Assembly: GCA_964609995.1 (NCBI GenBank)
Contig: CAZSTI010000022.1
Span: forward strand, 1-11,858
Direction of reading: 5' to 3'
DNA: 11,858 bases
From: JAAYGD01 sp964609995
GTDB taxonomy: Bacteria > Bacillota_I > Bacilli_A > RF39 > UBA660
Shown here piece after piece: positions 1-7,383 of this stretch (position 1 is the stretch's first letter; every line of letters begins with the position of its first letter). The position numbers and the translations under genes are program-made. The notes beneath the pieces were generated by a model. That model had not been told where the DNA came from and ran no database searches. It saw only the letters and a program-made list of their open reading frames with translations.

Positions 1-448
1 TTGTACCTATTCCCGCACTAGCAGTTATACCAGTAGTATCAAATATATCTTTAGTAATTTTATTGCATAATTCTCTATAATCATTTTTATATAAATTAAG
101 ATAATTTGTAACATCTAAAAAAGCTTCATCTATTGAATAAACATGAATATCATCTTTTGAAATATATTTCAAATATATCTCATATATCATAGATGAATAT
201 TCCATATACATTTTCATTCTAGGAGATGCCACAATATAATTTATATTTTTGGGTATTTCATATATTCTACATCTATTTCTTACCCCTAAAATTTTCATTG
301 CGGGCGATATTGCCAAACATATAGCACCATTTCCTCTTGCAGGATCTGCAACAACTAAATTTGCAACAAAAGGATCAAGGTTTCTTTCTACACATTCTAC
401 TGACGCAAAAAAAGATTTTAAATCAATACAAAAATATATCTTTTCCAT
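1..448 (-). CDS. Y-family (translesion) DNA polymerase, N-terminal part, cut by window edge
   Basis: This is the first 149 codons of an error-prone lesion-bypass polymerase of the UmuC/DinB superfamily, closest in style to the UvrX/YqjW group of Bacillota (CIDLKSFFASVECVER near the N-terminus). Visible catalytic residues are the motif-I Asp (D9) and the motif-III SIDE tetrad (about residues 105-108, D107 and E108 for metal binding). The frame is open to base 1, so the thumb, little-finger domain and any clamp-binding motif lie outside the window. The start is ATG at 448, preceded by a good GAGGTGAT ribosome-binding site. Transcription starts from an SOS-type promoter immediately upstream (480-508), so damage induction through LexA is expected. 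The family is clear; assignment to one subgroup is not certain from this fragment. Confidence 0.93.
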   Translation of the reverse strand, partial: MEKIYFCIDLKSFFASVECVERNLDPFVANLVVADPARGNGAICLAISPAMKILGVRNRCRIYEIPKNINYIVASPRMKMYMEYSSMIYEIYLKYISKDDIHVYSIDEAFLDVTNYLNLYKNDYRELCNKITKDIFDTTGITASAGIGT

Positions 449-479
449 ACCATCACCTCAAAGTTACATATCCATTATA

Positions 480-508
480 ATTATACCGAACTAACGTTCG
501 TTTGTCAA
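480..508 (-). promoter_or_regulatory. SigA-type promoter with a LexA (SOS) operator in its spacer
   Basis: On the minus strand the -35 box TTGACA (503-508) and -10 box TATAAT (480-485) are both perfect consensus, separated by exactly 17 bases. The spacer contains CGAACGTTAGTTCG (487-500), a perfect palindromic match to the Gram-positive LexA/DinR box CGAAC-N4-GTTCG. Bound repressor would cover the space between both promoter elements. The predicted start lies near 473, giving a leader of about 25 bases before the polymerase ATG at 448. Sequence match is direct; SOS control is inferred from established LexA biology. Confidence 0.93.
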
Positions 509-510
509 AC

Positions 511-540
511 AAAAAAAATAGATAATAATATATCTATTTT
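511..540 (-). terminator. AT-rich hairpin with T tract after the P-type ATPase gene
   Basis: Read on the minus strand, AAAATAGATA (540-531) pairs perfectly with TATCTATTTT (524-515) around a 6-base loop, followed by a run of eight T in total. The hairpin overlaps the ATPase stop codon and ends just before the SOS promoter of the next gene. The stem holds only one G-C pair, so it may be a weak terminator. Confidence 0.55.
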
Positions 541-3041
541 ACTAATTTACATTTATTAAAAATTTTTATTATGTCGTACCATATAGTACTAAAAATCGCA
601 ACAAGCATAGATAAAGAAAATTGATATAGATTAAGTGATGTTGTTCCAACTATTTTTTGAAAGAATGGAACATATATAATAACAATTAATAGTATAATTA
701 TTCCTATCACAACTCTTAAAATAACTTTATCTTTTAAAGTGGATATAAAATTATAAATTGATAAATCTTTACTACTATTTACAAATACTATAAATAGATT
801 TGAAAGAATTAAAGTGGACATTGAAAAAGTTAAAGCAAGTTCTTGAGAATATCCATTGTTTATAATATAAATATAACTTCCTATAAATGAAATAGATATA
901 ACCAACCCTTGAATAATATAGATAAATATATTTTTATAATCTAGTAATTTTTCATTAATATTTCTTGGAGATTTTTTCATTATATCTTTATCTGCTTTAC
1001 ATCTTTCAAACACAATTGAAGAAGTAGGATCAATAATCAATTCAAGCAACACTATATGAATAGGCAATAATAATATAGGCAAATTAAATAAAGGTATTAT
1101 AACTGCAGCAAACGCAATTGGAAAATGAATTATTAGTACATATCCTATTGCTTTTTTAATATTTTCATATACTCTTCTACCATTTTTTATTGCCATAACT
1201 ATAGTTTTAAAATTATCATCCAAAAGAATTAATTTTGATGATTCTTTTGCAACTTCCGTACCCCTTTTTCCCATAGAAATTCCAACATCAGCCTTCTTTA
1301 AAGCTGTAGCATCATTAACGCCATCTCCTGTCATAGCAACTATCATATTGTTTTTTTGAAATGCGTTTACTATTCTCATTTTATGATTAGGATATACTCT
1401 TGCAAATATATTTACTTCTTTTACAATTTTTTCTAAATCTTCATCATTCATTTGTTCTAATTCTTCACCAGTAATAATTATTTCACTATCTTTTAAACCA
1501 ATTTCATTACAAATTGCTTTTGCAGTATCTCCATTGTCACCAGTTATCATAACTACTTTTATTCCAGCATCATAACAATTTTCAATCGCTTCCTTTACAC
1601 CATATCTAGGAGGATCAGATATTGCTAATAAACCCAAAAAAGATAAGTTATAACCATTTAATTCTTTCTTAATTTTATTAGACTTTGAAGATGCTATTGC
1701 AATTACTCTATATCCTTTATTTGTAAATTTATTATTAATTTCCTTAATCTTTTCCTTTTCTTCTATGCTCAAATCACATAAGGAAAGAATCTTTTCATAA
1801 GCACCCTTTGCATATACTACAAACGAATTATTATTTTTATAAACATGAGCCATTATTTTTGATTCTGAACTAAATGAATATTCATAATAAGGATTATTAT
1901 TTTTCAAATTTGAAGTCATTTTTTCTTTACAAAAAGAAAGAATAGCTTGTTCCATAGGATCATATGCTTCATTTTCGCAAGACAAAAAACTAGCATTAAC
2001 AAGACTATCAAAAGTATTGTAATTATAAAAATCCACAACTGTCATTTTGTTTTCAGTAATTGTACCTGTTTTATCAACACATATTACTGAAATAGAGCCT
2101 AAAGTTTCTATTACACTTGTTTTACGAACTAAAGATTTTTGTTTTGAAATTAAATATGAGCCCATTGTTAAAAATACTGTTAATATTACTGGTAATTCTT
2201 CTGGTATGGTTGCCATTGCAATAGTAATACCCGCAATTATTGAATCTGCTATTCTACTAAATAATGATGTGGAATTTCCAATGTTATTTATGAAGGAAAT
2301 AGTAAATACTAAAAACATAAATATAACACTAACATATGCCCATATTTTTATTAATTTTCTTATCTGTTTTTCTAACAATGTAGAAGGTACTTTAATGTTT
2401 TTTAATGCATCTCCAATTTTTCCGTGTTCAGTATTTAATCCTACTTGTGTAACAAGAAGAATAGCTTCTCCTCCAGTAACTGTAGTTCCCGAGTAACATT
2501 TATTTTTTTTAAAATATTCTTTTTCTTCTTTAGAATTTAATTTTGTATTCTTCCAAACTATTGCCGATTCACCAGTTAAAGTAGATTCATTTACTCCAAA
2601 ATCACGATATTCTAATATATTACCATCTGCATTTATTACATTACCTTCTTGAAGAAATAATAAATCACCAACCACTAAATCTTCGGTACTTATTTCTATC
2701 AATTGATTATTTCTAATTACTTTGTTTTTCGAACTAGAAAGTTTCTTCAATTCATCCAAAGCCTTATCTGTTTTATATTCTTGGTAAAAGGAAATTGTAG
2801 CAATAAACATAATAAAAATTAACATTATTATACTATCAAAATATTCTCCCAATAATATATATATAAAAGATAAACCTAATAACAACAAAAACATAGGTTC
2901 TTTAAATATATTAAGTAATTTTATAAACAAATTATCTTTTTTTACATTTCCCAAAACATTTGTTCCATTTATTTTTTTTGAATTCTCCACTTCTTCAATT
3001 GTTAAACCCAAATAATTCCCTTTAAAATTACCAACTCTCAT
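534..3041 (-). CDS. Cation-transporting P-type ATPase (P2-like)
   Basis: An 835-aa ion pump of usual family length that couples ATP hydrolysis to cation movement across the cytoplasmic membrane. In order it shows a paired membrane hairpin (about 50-85), the actuator loop TGES (156-159), M4 with PEELP (280-284), the phosphorylation site DKTGT with D323, KGAYE in the nucleotide domain (412-416), MITGD (498-502), the hinge TGDGVND (571-577) and a C-terminal block of six membrane segments. M6 reads LELIID (666-671), where SERCA-type Ca2+ pumps have an N-x-x-T-D pattern, and M5 (around 635-648) shows no Glu, so the transported ion cannot be called as Ca2+. I chose ATG at 3041: a GGAGGA site sits 6 bases before it, whereas the upstream in-frame TTG at 3053 overlaps that site. 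It has its own probable promoter and lies after a terminator, so it appears monocistronic. Confidence 0.92.
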   Translation of the reverse strand: MRVGNFKGNYLGLTIEEVENSKKINGTNVLGNVKKDNLFIKLLNIFKEPMFLLLLGLSFIYILLGEYFDSIIMLIFIMFIATISFYQEYKTDKALDELKKLSSSKNKVIRNNQLIEISTEDLVVGDLLFLQEGNVINADGNILEYRDFGVNESTLTGESAIVWKNTKLNSKEEKEYFKKNKCYSGTTVTGGEAILLVTQVGLNTEHGKIGDALKNIKVPSTLLEKQIRKLIKIWAYVSVIFMFLVFTISFINNIGNSTSLFSRIADSIIAGITIAMATIPEELPVILTVFLTMGSYLISKQKSLVRKTSVIETLGSISVICVDKTGTITENKMTVVDFYNYNTFDSLVNASFLSCENEAYDPMEQAILSFCKEKMTSNLKNNNPYYEYSFSSESKIMAHVYKNNNSFVVYAKGAYEKILSLCDLSIEEKEKIKEINNKFTNKGYRVIAIASSKSNKIKKELNGYNLSFLGLLAISDPPRYGVKEAIENCYDAGIKVVMITGDNGDTAKAICNEIGLKDSEIIITGEELEQMNDEDLEKIVKEVNIFARVYPNHKMRIVNAFQKNNMIVAMTGDGVNDATALKKADVGISMGKRGTEVAKESSKLILLDDNFKTIVMAIKNGRRVYENIKKAIGYVLIIHFPIAFAAVIIPLFNLPILLLPIHIVLLELIIDPTSSIVFERCKADKDIMKKSPRNINEKLLDYKNIFIYIIQGLVISISFIGSYIYIINNGYSQELALTFSMSTLILSNLFIVFVNSSKDLSIYNFISTLKDKVILRVVIGIIILLIVIIYVPFFQKIVGTTSLNLYQFSLSMLVAIFSTIWYDIIKIFNKCKLVK

Positions 3042-3071
3042 TGTATCCTCCAAATTGTATTTATATTATTA

Positions 3072-3080
3072 ATTATATCA
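3072..3080 (-). promoter_or_regulatory. Extended -10 element for the P-type ATPase gene
   Basis: TGATATAAT on the minus strand matches the extended -10 consensus TG-n-TATAAT. No good -35 hexamer is seen at normal distance, which is usual for extended -10 promoters. The predicted start near 3065 leaves a leader of about 24 bases containing the GGAGGA site. The element lies between the upstream terminator and the gene. Confidence 0.5.
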
Positions 3081-3090
3081 CCAATTAAAT

Positions 3091-3115
3091 AAAAAATTGC
3101 ATTGAGCAATTTTTT
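3091..3115 (-). terminator. Intrinsic terminator after the beta-propeller gene
   Basis: A perfect 10-bp inverted repeat, AAAAAATTGC (3091-3100) and GCAATTTTTT (3106-3115), surrounds a 5-base loop and carries A and T runs on both sides. It touches the stop codon of the beta-propeller gene. The symmetry would let it act in both directions, although no plus-strand gene ends here. Confidence 0.75.
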
Positions 3116-5031
3116 TAGTCTTTTTCTATTTGATTTATTAATTCTTCTTCAGATTCACTAGAACTATCTTCTTCAACATCAACTTCTTCTTCAGGTTTAA
3201 TTTCCTCATTTATTGTTTTTTTATCTAATTCTAAGGTGCCTCCGGTCTCAAGAGTATTTAAATTTAAAGATATTAATTTAAACTGATTAGATGCATATAA
3301 GTAATCATTTATATATAAGCCTCTAACACTTCCATAATAGTAATAGTCTTCATCAGTTGAGAAATTAATCTCACCTATCTTTTCGAAACCAACATTATCT
3401 AAAAATCTATAAGCAACATAATCATTATCAATTGGGAAACCTATTATATTTTTATCTTTTGAAACTAATATTGCTTTATGATTATAAGAAGATTCTGACC
3501 AAGAATATTGATCTCCAATAGCTAACTTATATTTTTCTTTGACATCTTCTTTATTTTTAATATCAAACATAGATATTTTCATACCACTAGTTCTACCTTC
3601 TTTATCAGCTTCTCTTCCTAATCCAAATAAATATTTATCATCATAAACATGTAAATATTCAGAGAAACCAGGAATCTTTAATTCAGATTTAATAATAGGT
3701 TTAGTAGGATTTGATAAATCTACCACAAATAAAGGATCCACTTGTTTAAATGTAACAAAATACGCTATTTCATTATCAAATCTAACTGAATAAACTCTTT
3801 CACCTTTTGCTAAATCTTCTATTTTTCCTATAATTTTTAAATCTTTATCTAATACATATAAATTGTTTTTTGTTTGATTTATGTCAGGTGCTATATCTGA
3901 TGAAATAGTATCATCTTTTAATATAATTTCATCTTTTTCTAACACTGTATAATCACTTGAAGTAGTAACTATTCTAAAATTATTGTTATATTCATCCATA
4001 GAAAATTGATTTAAAATGTTTCCATTAACCGATCCAGTAGCGTCTATATTTAATAAACCATTATTCATAGAAAATTTTACTAAACTTGTTTTTGAAACAT
4101 AAGTATTATTAATTTTTTCATTACTATAACCAGATACATACAAATTATCTAAATCAGCATATATATTAGATGAAGACCCTAATACTGCTTTTGAAGATAT
4201 AAATTTATTTGAATTATTTATATCCATTCCAGTGACTGTTATATAAGTCTTAGAATCCGGATTTGGTAAAATTAAAATGTCATCAACTGCAATAGTTTCG
4301 GTTGTTTCAGACTTAATTTGAGGAACATAAGTAGTAAAATCATCTTCCACAATATCATTATATATATAATGATTTGTAGTAACATATAAATAATTGTCTA
4401 TTAATCTAGATGAAATATAATATCCACTTTGAGATAATTCGTTTATTTTAAATGGATTAGTTTTGTCCGTTATATCATAAACGCCAATTGCAACTTCTTG
4501 ATTACCTCCCCAATAATATCTAGGCATTATAGACATTGCACCAGAGCCATAATATTGAGATATTCCTTTAATAATAATTAATTTATTATTACTTAAATAC
4601 ATCTCTTGAAAACGATATTGTTTATCTCCAATTTTTTCTTGAGAATTTAATTTTGAAACAATATTCATTTTTCCATCATTAGTTTCAACTATATATAAAT
4701 TATCATTTCCAATTATATAAATATATTTACCATCAGTTTTTACTATATCTGCTTCATCAACACCAGAGACTTGAATATTAGTTTTTGAATAATTACTAGA
4801 ATCTGATTTTGAATCTGATGGTGTTATCTCACCTAAATTTTGATCCATTGTATAATCTCTTGAATCTTCCATATCTTTTAATAATGTATATAATTCATCA
4901 TATGATTCAGGACTTTTAAATAAAATTTCTGTAACATTATCTACCTTAAGTAAGTAAATACCTACAATTGTGATTAACATAACAACTGCAAAACCAACAA
5001 ATAAAATCATTTTATTCTTTAAATTTTCCAT
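3115..5031 (-). CDS. Membrane-anchored beta-propeller domain protein
   Basis: A 638-aa protein with a short basic N-terminus and one hydrophobic segment (about 8-28) that acts as a signal anchor, so the bulk is expected outside the membrane. After a polar linker the motif VSGVDEADIVKTDGKYIY (88-105) opens the domain. This is the hallmark of the 'Beta propeller domain' family (PF09826), found in clostridia and archaea, whose biochemical role is unknown. The rest contains repeated aromatic/Asp-rich strands such as YLYVTTN, NLYVSGY and IAYFVTF, as expected for propeller blades. The last 30 or so residues are very acidic (EEEVDVEEDSSSESEEE), possibly a flexible tail. Start ATG at 5031 follows AGGAG. 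It lies 36 bases after the hydrolase gene, has a possible -10 (TATAAT, 5054-5059) and ends in a terminator. Confidence 0.85.
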   Translation of the reverse strand: MENLKNKMILFVGFAVVMLITIVGIYLLKVDNVTEILFKSPESYDELYTLLKDMEDSRDYTMDQNLGEITPSDSKSDSSNYSKTNIQVSGVDEADIVKTDGKYIYIIGNDNLYIVETNDGKMNIVSKLNSQEKIGDKQYRFQEMYLSNNKLIIIKGISQYYGSGAMSIMPRYYWGGNQEVAIGVYDITDKTNPFKINELSQSGYYISSRLIDNYLYVTTNHYIYNDIVEDDFTTYVPQIKSETTETIAVDDILILPNPDSKTYITVTGMDINNSNKFISSKAVLGSSSNIYADLDNLYVSGYSNEKINNTYVSKTSLVKFSMNNGLLNIDATGSVNGNILNQFSMDEYNNNFRIVTTSSDYTVLEKDEIILKDDTISSDIAPDINQTKNNLYVLDKDLKIIGKIEDLAKGERVYSVRFDNEIAYFVTFKQVDPLFVVDLSNPTKPIIKSELKIPGFSEYLHVYDDKYLFGLGREADKEGRTSGMKISMFDIKNKEDVKEKYKLAIGDQYSWSESSYNHKAILVSKDKNIIGFPIDNDYVAYRFLDNVGFEKIGEINFSTDEDYYYYGSVRGLYINDYLYASNQFKLISLNLNTLETGGTLELDKKTINEEIKPEEEVDVEEDSSSESEEELINQIEKD

Positions 5032-5053
5032 AATACTCCTATCCTATAATATA

Positions 5054-5059
5054 ATTATA
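5054..5059 (-). promoter_or_regulatory. Possible -10 box for the beta-propeller gene
   Basis: TATAAT on the minus strand lies about 22 bases before the start codon, in the 36-base gap after the hydrolase stop. The hexamer 17 bases upstream (TTTATA) is a poor -35 match. The gene may instead be co-transcribed with the hydrolase, since no terminator is seen between them. Confidence 0.3.
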
Positions 5060-5067
5060 CATCAACT

Positions 5068-5754
5068 TTAACTTAATATAAATATATTTACTTTATCATA
5101 AATATATTCGTCTAGTTTTGAAGAAAAAAACCAATGTGAACCATTCTTTACTTCTATAAAATCTTTAGTGTTTTTTAATTTATTATATAAGTCTTTAATT
5201 TGACTTATAGGTATAATACAATCTTTTTCTCCATGCATAAATAATATAGGACATTTTACTTTTTCAATTTCTTTTTTATGATTTTTAACTAGTTTTGTAA
5301 ATTCTATGATTGAAGATAATGAGCATTTTACTACTGGAGAATAATTGTTTTTATTTAATACATTAACTTCCTTTAATAATTTTACAAAGTTATTTATACT
5401 TGATGTAATTTGTATCTTATCATTCTTTTTTGCAAAAAAATCAAAAGAAGGATCAATTAATATTAATTTATATACATTATCTATATATTTATTAGCAAGC
5501 ATAGTCGCCAATAAACCTCCCATACTATGACCTATTATTATTATTTCCTTATACCCTTTATTAATTAGTAATTCGAAATAATTTATACAATCTTTTTCCC
5601 AATCTTCACTTGTAACATTCTTTAATTTCTTTTTATCATGGCCAGATAGTACAATTGTATTTATTTCATATCCCCATTTAACAAAATAATCTCCCATTAC
5701 TTTAAATTCTCCAGGATGACCCATAAATCCATGAATAAAAAAAACCGTTTTCAT
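5068..5754 (-). CDS. Alpha/beta hydrolase (carboxylesterase/lipase-like)
   Basis: A 228-aa cytoplasmic serine hydrolase of the compact carboxylesterase/monoacylglycerol-lipase type. The oxyanion-hole strand is FFIHGFMGHPGEF (5-17), the nucleophile elbow is GHSMGG with S77, the acid is probably D178 in MHGEKD, and the base is H207 in NGSHWFF. The full triad and normal length suggest an active enzyme; the substrate cannot be read from sequence. ATG at 5754 follows AAGGAG. The site begins at the final stop of the upstream oxidase-like gene, 9 bases away, implying co-transcription and perhaps translational coupling. It is the intact, promoter-distal member of a run in which the genes before it are broken. 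Confidence 0.9.
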   Translation of the reverse strand: MKTVFFIHGFMGHPGEFKVMGDYFVKWGYEINTIVLSGHDKKKLKNVTSEDWEKDCINYFELLINKGYKEIIIIGHSMGGLLATMLANKYIDNVYKLILIDPSFDFFAKKNDKIQITSSINNFVKLLKEVNVLNKNNYSPVVKCSLSSIIEFTKLVKNHKKEIEKVKCPILFMHGEKDCIIPISQIKDLYNKLKNTKDFIEVKNGSHWFFSSKLDEYIYDKVNIFILS

Positions 5755-5763
5755 AAACTCTCC

Positions 5764-6228
5764 TTATTTATTGCAAATAATTTTACTTAGTTTTTTGTTT
5801 TCTAAATCTAATACTTGAATTGTATCTTCATTATGAATATCTTTATTATTTAATCCCCAAATCTTACATTCTTTTAATTTAACTTCAATTAATACTTCAC
5901 TAGATAAATTTGTATATGTATCATAAGTGCTTGGATGCTTTTCTTAAATTTTGTTTATAAAAGCCATATTAGTTGAAGGATGACCAACCATATTAGCTAT
6001 TCCTTTAAAGTAAAAAGCACCCATATTAATTGCAACATTAGGATTTTCTTTAATATTTTTAATTTTTTCAAAAGATTTATCCGTTTGAAAATATAGCGTT
6101 AGGCCATCATTTACTAAACACATTTGGCTAGCGGTTACTACTCCATCTTTGTTTGACGTTGCTAAAACCGCATATTTTGTAGTTTCAAATAGTTTTATTA
6201 TTCTTTCTATTAATTCTTCATATTCCAT
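5764..6228 (-). pseudogene. Pyridoxamine-5'-phosphate-oxidase-fold protein interrupted by in-frame TAA
   Basis: The N-terminal 94 codons read as a split-barrel flavin/heme-binding protein of the PNPOx-like superfamily: TTKYAVLATSNKDGVVTASQM, then LTLYFQTDKSFEKIKNIKENPNVAINMG and FKGIANMVGHPS. A TAA at 5944-5946 (codon 95) ends this part. The same frame then continues without shift for 59 more codons, starting EKHPSTYDTYTNLSSEVLIEV, followed by KECKIWG and IQVLDLENKKL, which is the C-terminal half expected of the family, and ends at TAA 5764-5766. The complete frame would be 154 codons, a normal family length. One A-to-T change in a Lys codon would explain the lesion. Start ATG 6228 has a GAGGAAAT site, 12 bases after the metallophosphoesterase stop. 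Read-through or a sequencing error are alternatives to a real pseudogene. Confidence 0.82.
5944..5946 (-). other. In-frame ochre codon in the PNPOx-like gene
   Basis: TAA at codon 95 sits between two halves that are both family-like and in the same frame. The local sequence on the minus strand is AACAAAATTTAAGAAAAGCA. The residue expected here from the family pattern (FI-x-x-x-K-E-K-H-P) is Lys, one transversion from AAA. Confidence 0.8.
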
Positions 6229-6240
6229 ATTTCCTCACAC

Positions 6241-6945
6241 TTATAAATTAAATATTTTTTTTATTATATGTTCTTTATTAGGATAATCTATTTTCTTTAT
6301 TTCTTCTTCAAAACCTTTTCTATCATAATTGATATATATTCTTTTAATTGAAAAAGTATTTCCAATTTCTAAAGAGGTATAACTTGTAATGTTGTCTTTT
6401 GTACATCCTGCACTTCCAACTATCCACAAATTACTATCAGGTCTATCTAATATTTCATGTTCATGACCTATAAATATATATTCATATTCTTTCTTATATT
6501 TATACCATAAAGATACATCAGTTTTTAAATTGTTATCTTCAAAAGGATAAGGTTCATTATAGTCTTTGATCAGAAAATGTTCAAACAATATTTTTTTTCC
6601 ATCTTTTAATTTTATTTCATAAAACAAATCACAATTATTTAAGTATTTTATATCAGATTCATCTAATAAACCACTTACCCAATTAATATGATCAATTTTT
6701 AATTTTTCTGTTATTTCCTCATCCATTTCTGTCCCTTTTAAAAAATATAATTCATGATTTCCCAACAAGAATTTTATATTACTCTTTTTGAATATATTTA
6801 AACACTCTTTAGATTGAGATCCAAGAGATATAGCGTCTCCTAAATAGACAATTTCATCATAATTATTATCTTTTATATCATCTATTATACTTTGTTATGC
6901 TTGATAATTGCCGTGTATGTCAGAAAATATTGCAATTTTTCTCAT
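6241..6945 (-). pseudogene. Calcineurin-like metallophosphoesterase interrupted by in-frame TAA at codon 17
   Basis: From ATG at 6945 the frame begins MRKIAIFSDIHGNYQA, the metal-binding D-x-H start of the YfcE/MJ0936-type phosphoesterase family. It meets TAA at 6895-6897 and continues in the same frame as QSIIDDIKDNNYDEIVYLGDAISLG (GD motif), LLGNHELYF (GNHE), FEHF and YIFIGHEHEI (GHxH) to TAA 6241-6243. All metal-ligand motifs survive, giving 234 codons in total. Family members read GNYQAL at this point, so a TTA (Leu) to TAA change explains the stop. The start has a GGGTGAT site. Restart downstream could make only a protein lacking the first D-x-H ligands, so activity is unlikely unless the stop is read through. 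The PNPOx-like gene follows 12 bases later. Confidence 0.85.
6895..6897 (-). other. In-frame ochre codon in the metallophosphoesterase gene
   Basis: TAA is codon 17, directly after SDIHGNYQA, where the family almost always has Leu. The local minus-strand sequence is CAAGCATAACAAAG, which differs by one base from GCA TTA CAA. No frame change is needed to rejoin the two parts. Confidence 0.85.
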
Positions 6946-6961
6946 TATAATCACCCATTTT

Positions 6962-6970
6962 ATTATATCA
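6962..6970 (-). promoter_or_regulatory. Possible extended -10 upstream of the metallophosphoesterase gene
   Basis: TGATATAAT on the minus strand has the same extended -10 form as that of the ATPase gene. It lies so close to the gene that the predicted start (about 6955) would fall at the edge of the GGGTGAT ribosome-binding site. Transcription from further upstream is therefore equally possible. Confidence 0.35.
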
Positions 6971-6998
6971 CAGGAAATAAATATAAATAATAACTCTA

Positions 6999-7230
6999 TT
7001 ATTTTCTAAGCTTTAAATCTATATCGTTTTCTTTGGCTATTTGTTTAATATAATTAACTATATTCTCTTCATTAGGCTGTTCTTTTGAAATATATATCAT
7101 TAAATCTTCAATATTTTTTATACTCAATAAATTAATTGCATTGCAATAAAAACCTTTTATTATAATTAGGATTTTCAATCTTATTATATATCTCTATAAT
7201 ATATGGATCATTTCTAATATCTTCAAACAT
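6999..7230 (-). pseudogene. Small unrecognised protein, broken by a frameshift
   Basis: ATG at 7230 has a strong AAAGGAG site 8 bases upstream and starts MFEDIRNDPYIIEIYNKIEN; the frame stops at TAA 7132-7134 after 32 codons. Another frame takes over at the same place (about 7139) and reads AINLLSIKNIEDLMIYISKE and then EENIVNYIKQIAKENDIDLKLRK to TAA 6999-7001. Rejoining the two parts needs removal of one base or gain of two near 7140 and would give about 77 aa, acidic, helical and without membrane segments. The junction has a tandem ATTGC-ATTGC, a plausible slippage site. The start faintly recalls HD-domain phosphohydrolase N-termini, but no HD motif is present, so I give no function. It lies 53 bases before the broken metallophosphoesterase gene. 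Confidence 0.65.
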
Positions 7231-7282
7231 TATTTAATCTCCTTTTTTTGATAGAAAGATTTAAAAAATATAATGTATAAAA

Positions 7283-7320
7283 AAATAATAGTTTATTGAA
7301 GTTGCTGATTTACTATTATT
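7283..7320 (-). terminator. Weak terminator-like hairpin
   Basis: AATAATAGT on both strands (7284-7292 with 7312-7320) forms a 9-bp stem with a 19-base loop. On the minus strand it is followed by a run of T. It lies between the 82-aa gene and the frameshifted gene. The stem is AT-rich with a large loop, so function is uncertain. Confidence 0.35.
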
Positions 7321-7383
7321 AATCTCTTTTTTTGCTGATAATATATTTTCTTTTACTAATATGTTATTATTCTTAGTTTTATA

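Noticed and set aside
249..494. Plus-strand open frame overlapping the Y-family polymerase and its promoter
   Set aside because: Antisense to a clear polymerase N-terminus and ends inside the LexA operator; composition is that of a shadow.
2047..2496. Plus-strand open frame of 149 codons inside the P-type ATPase gene
   Set aside because: It is the antisense shadow of a well-conserved coding region, with no ribosome-binding site or family pattern of its own.
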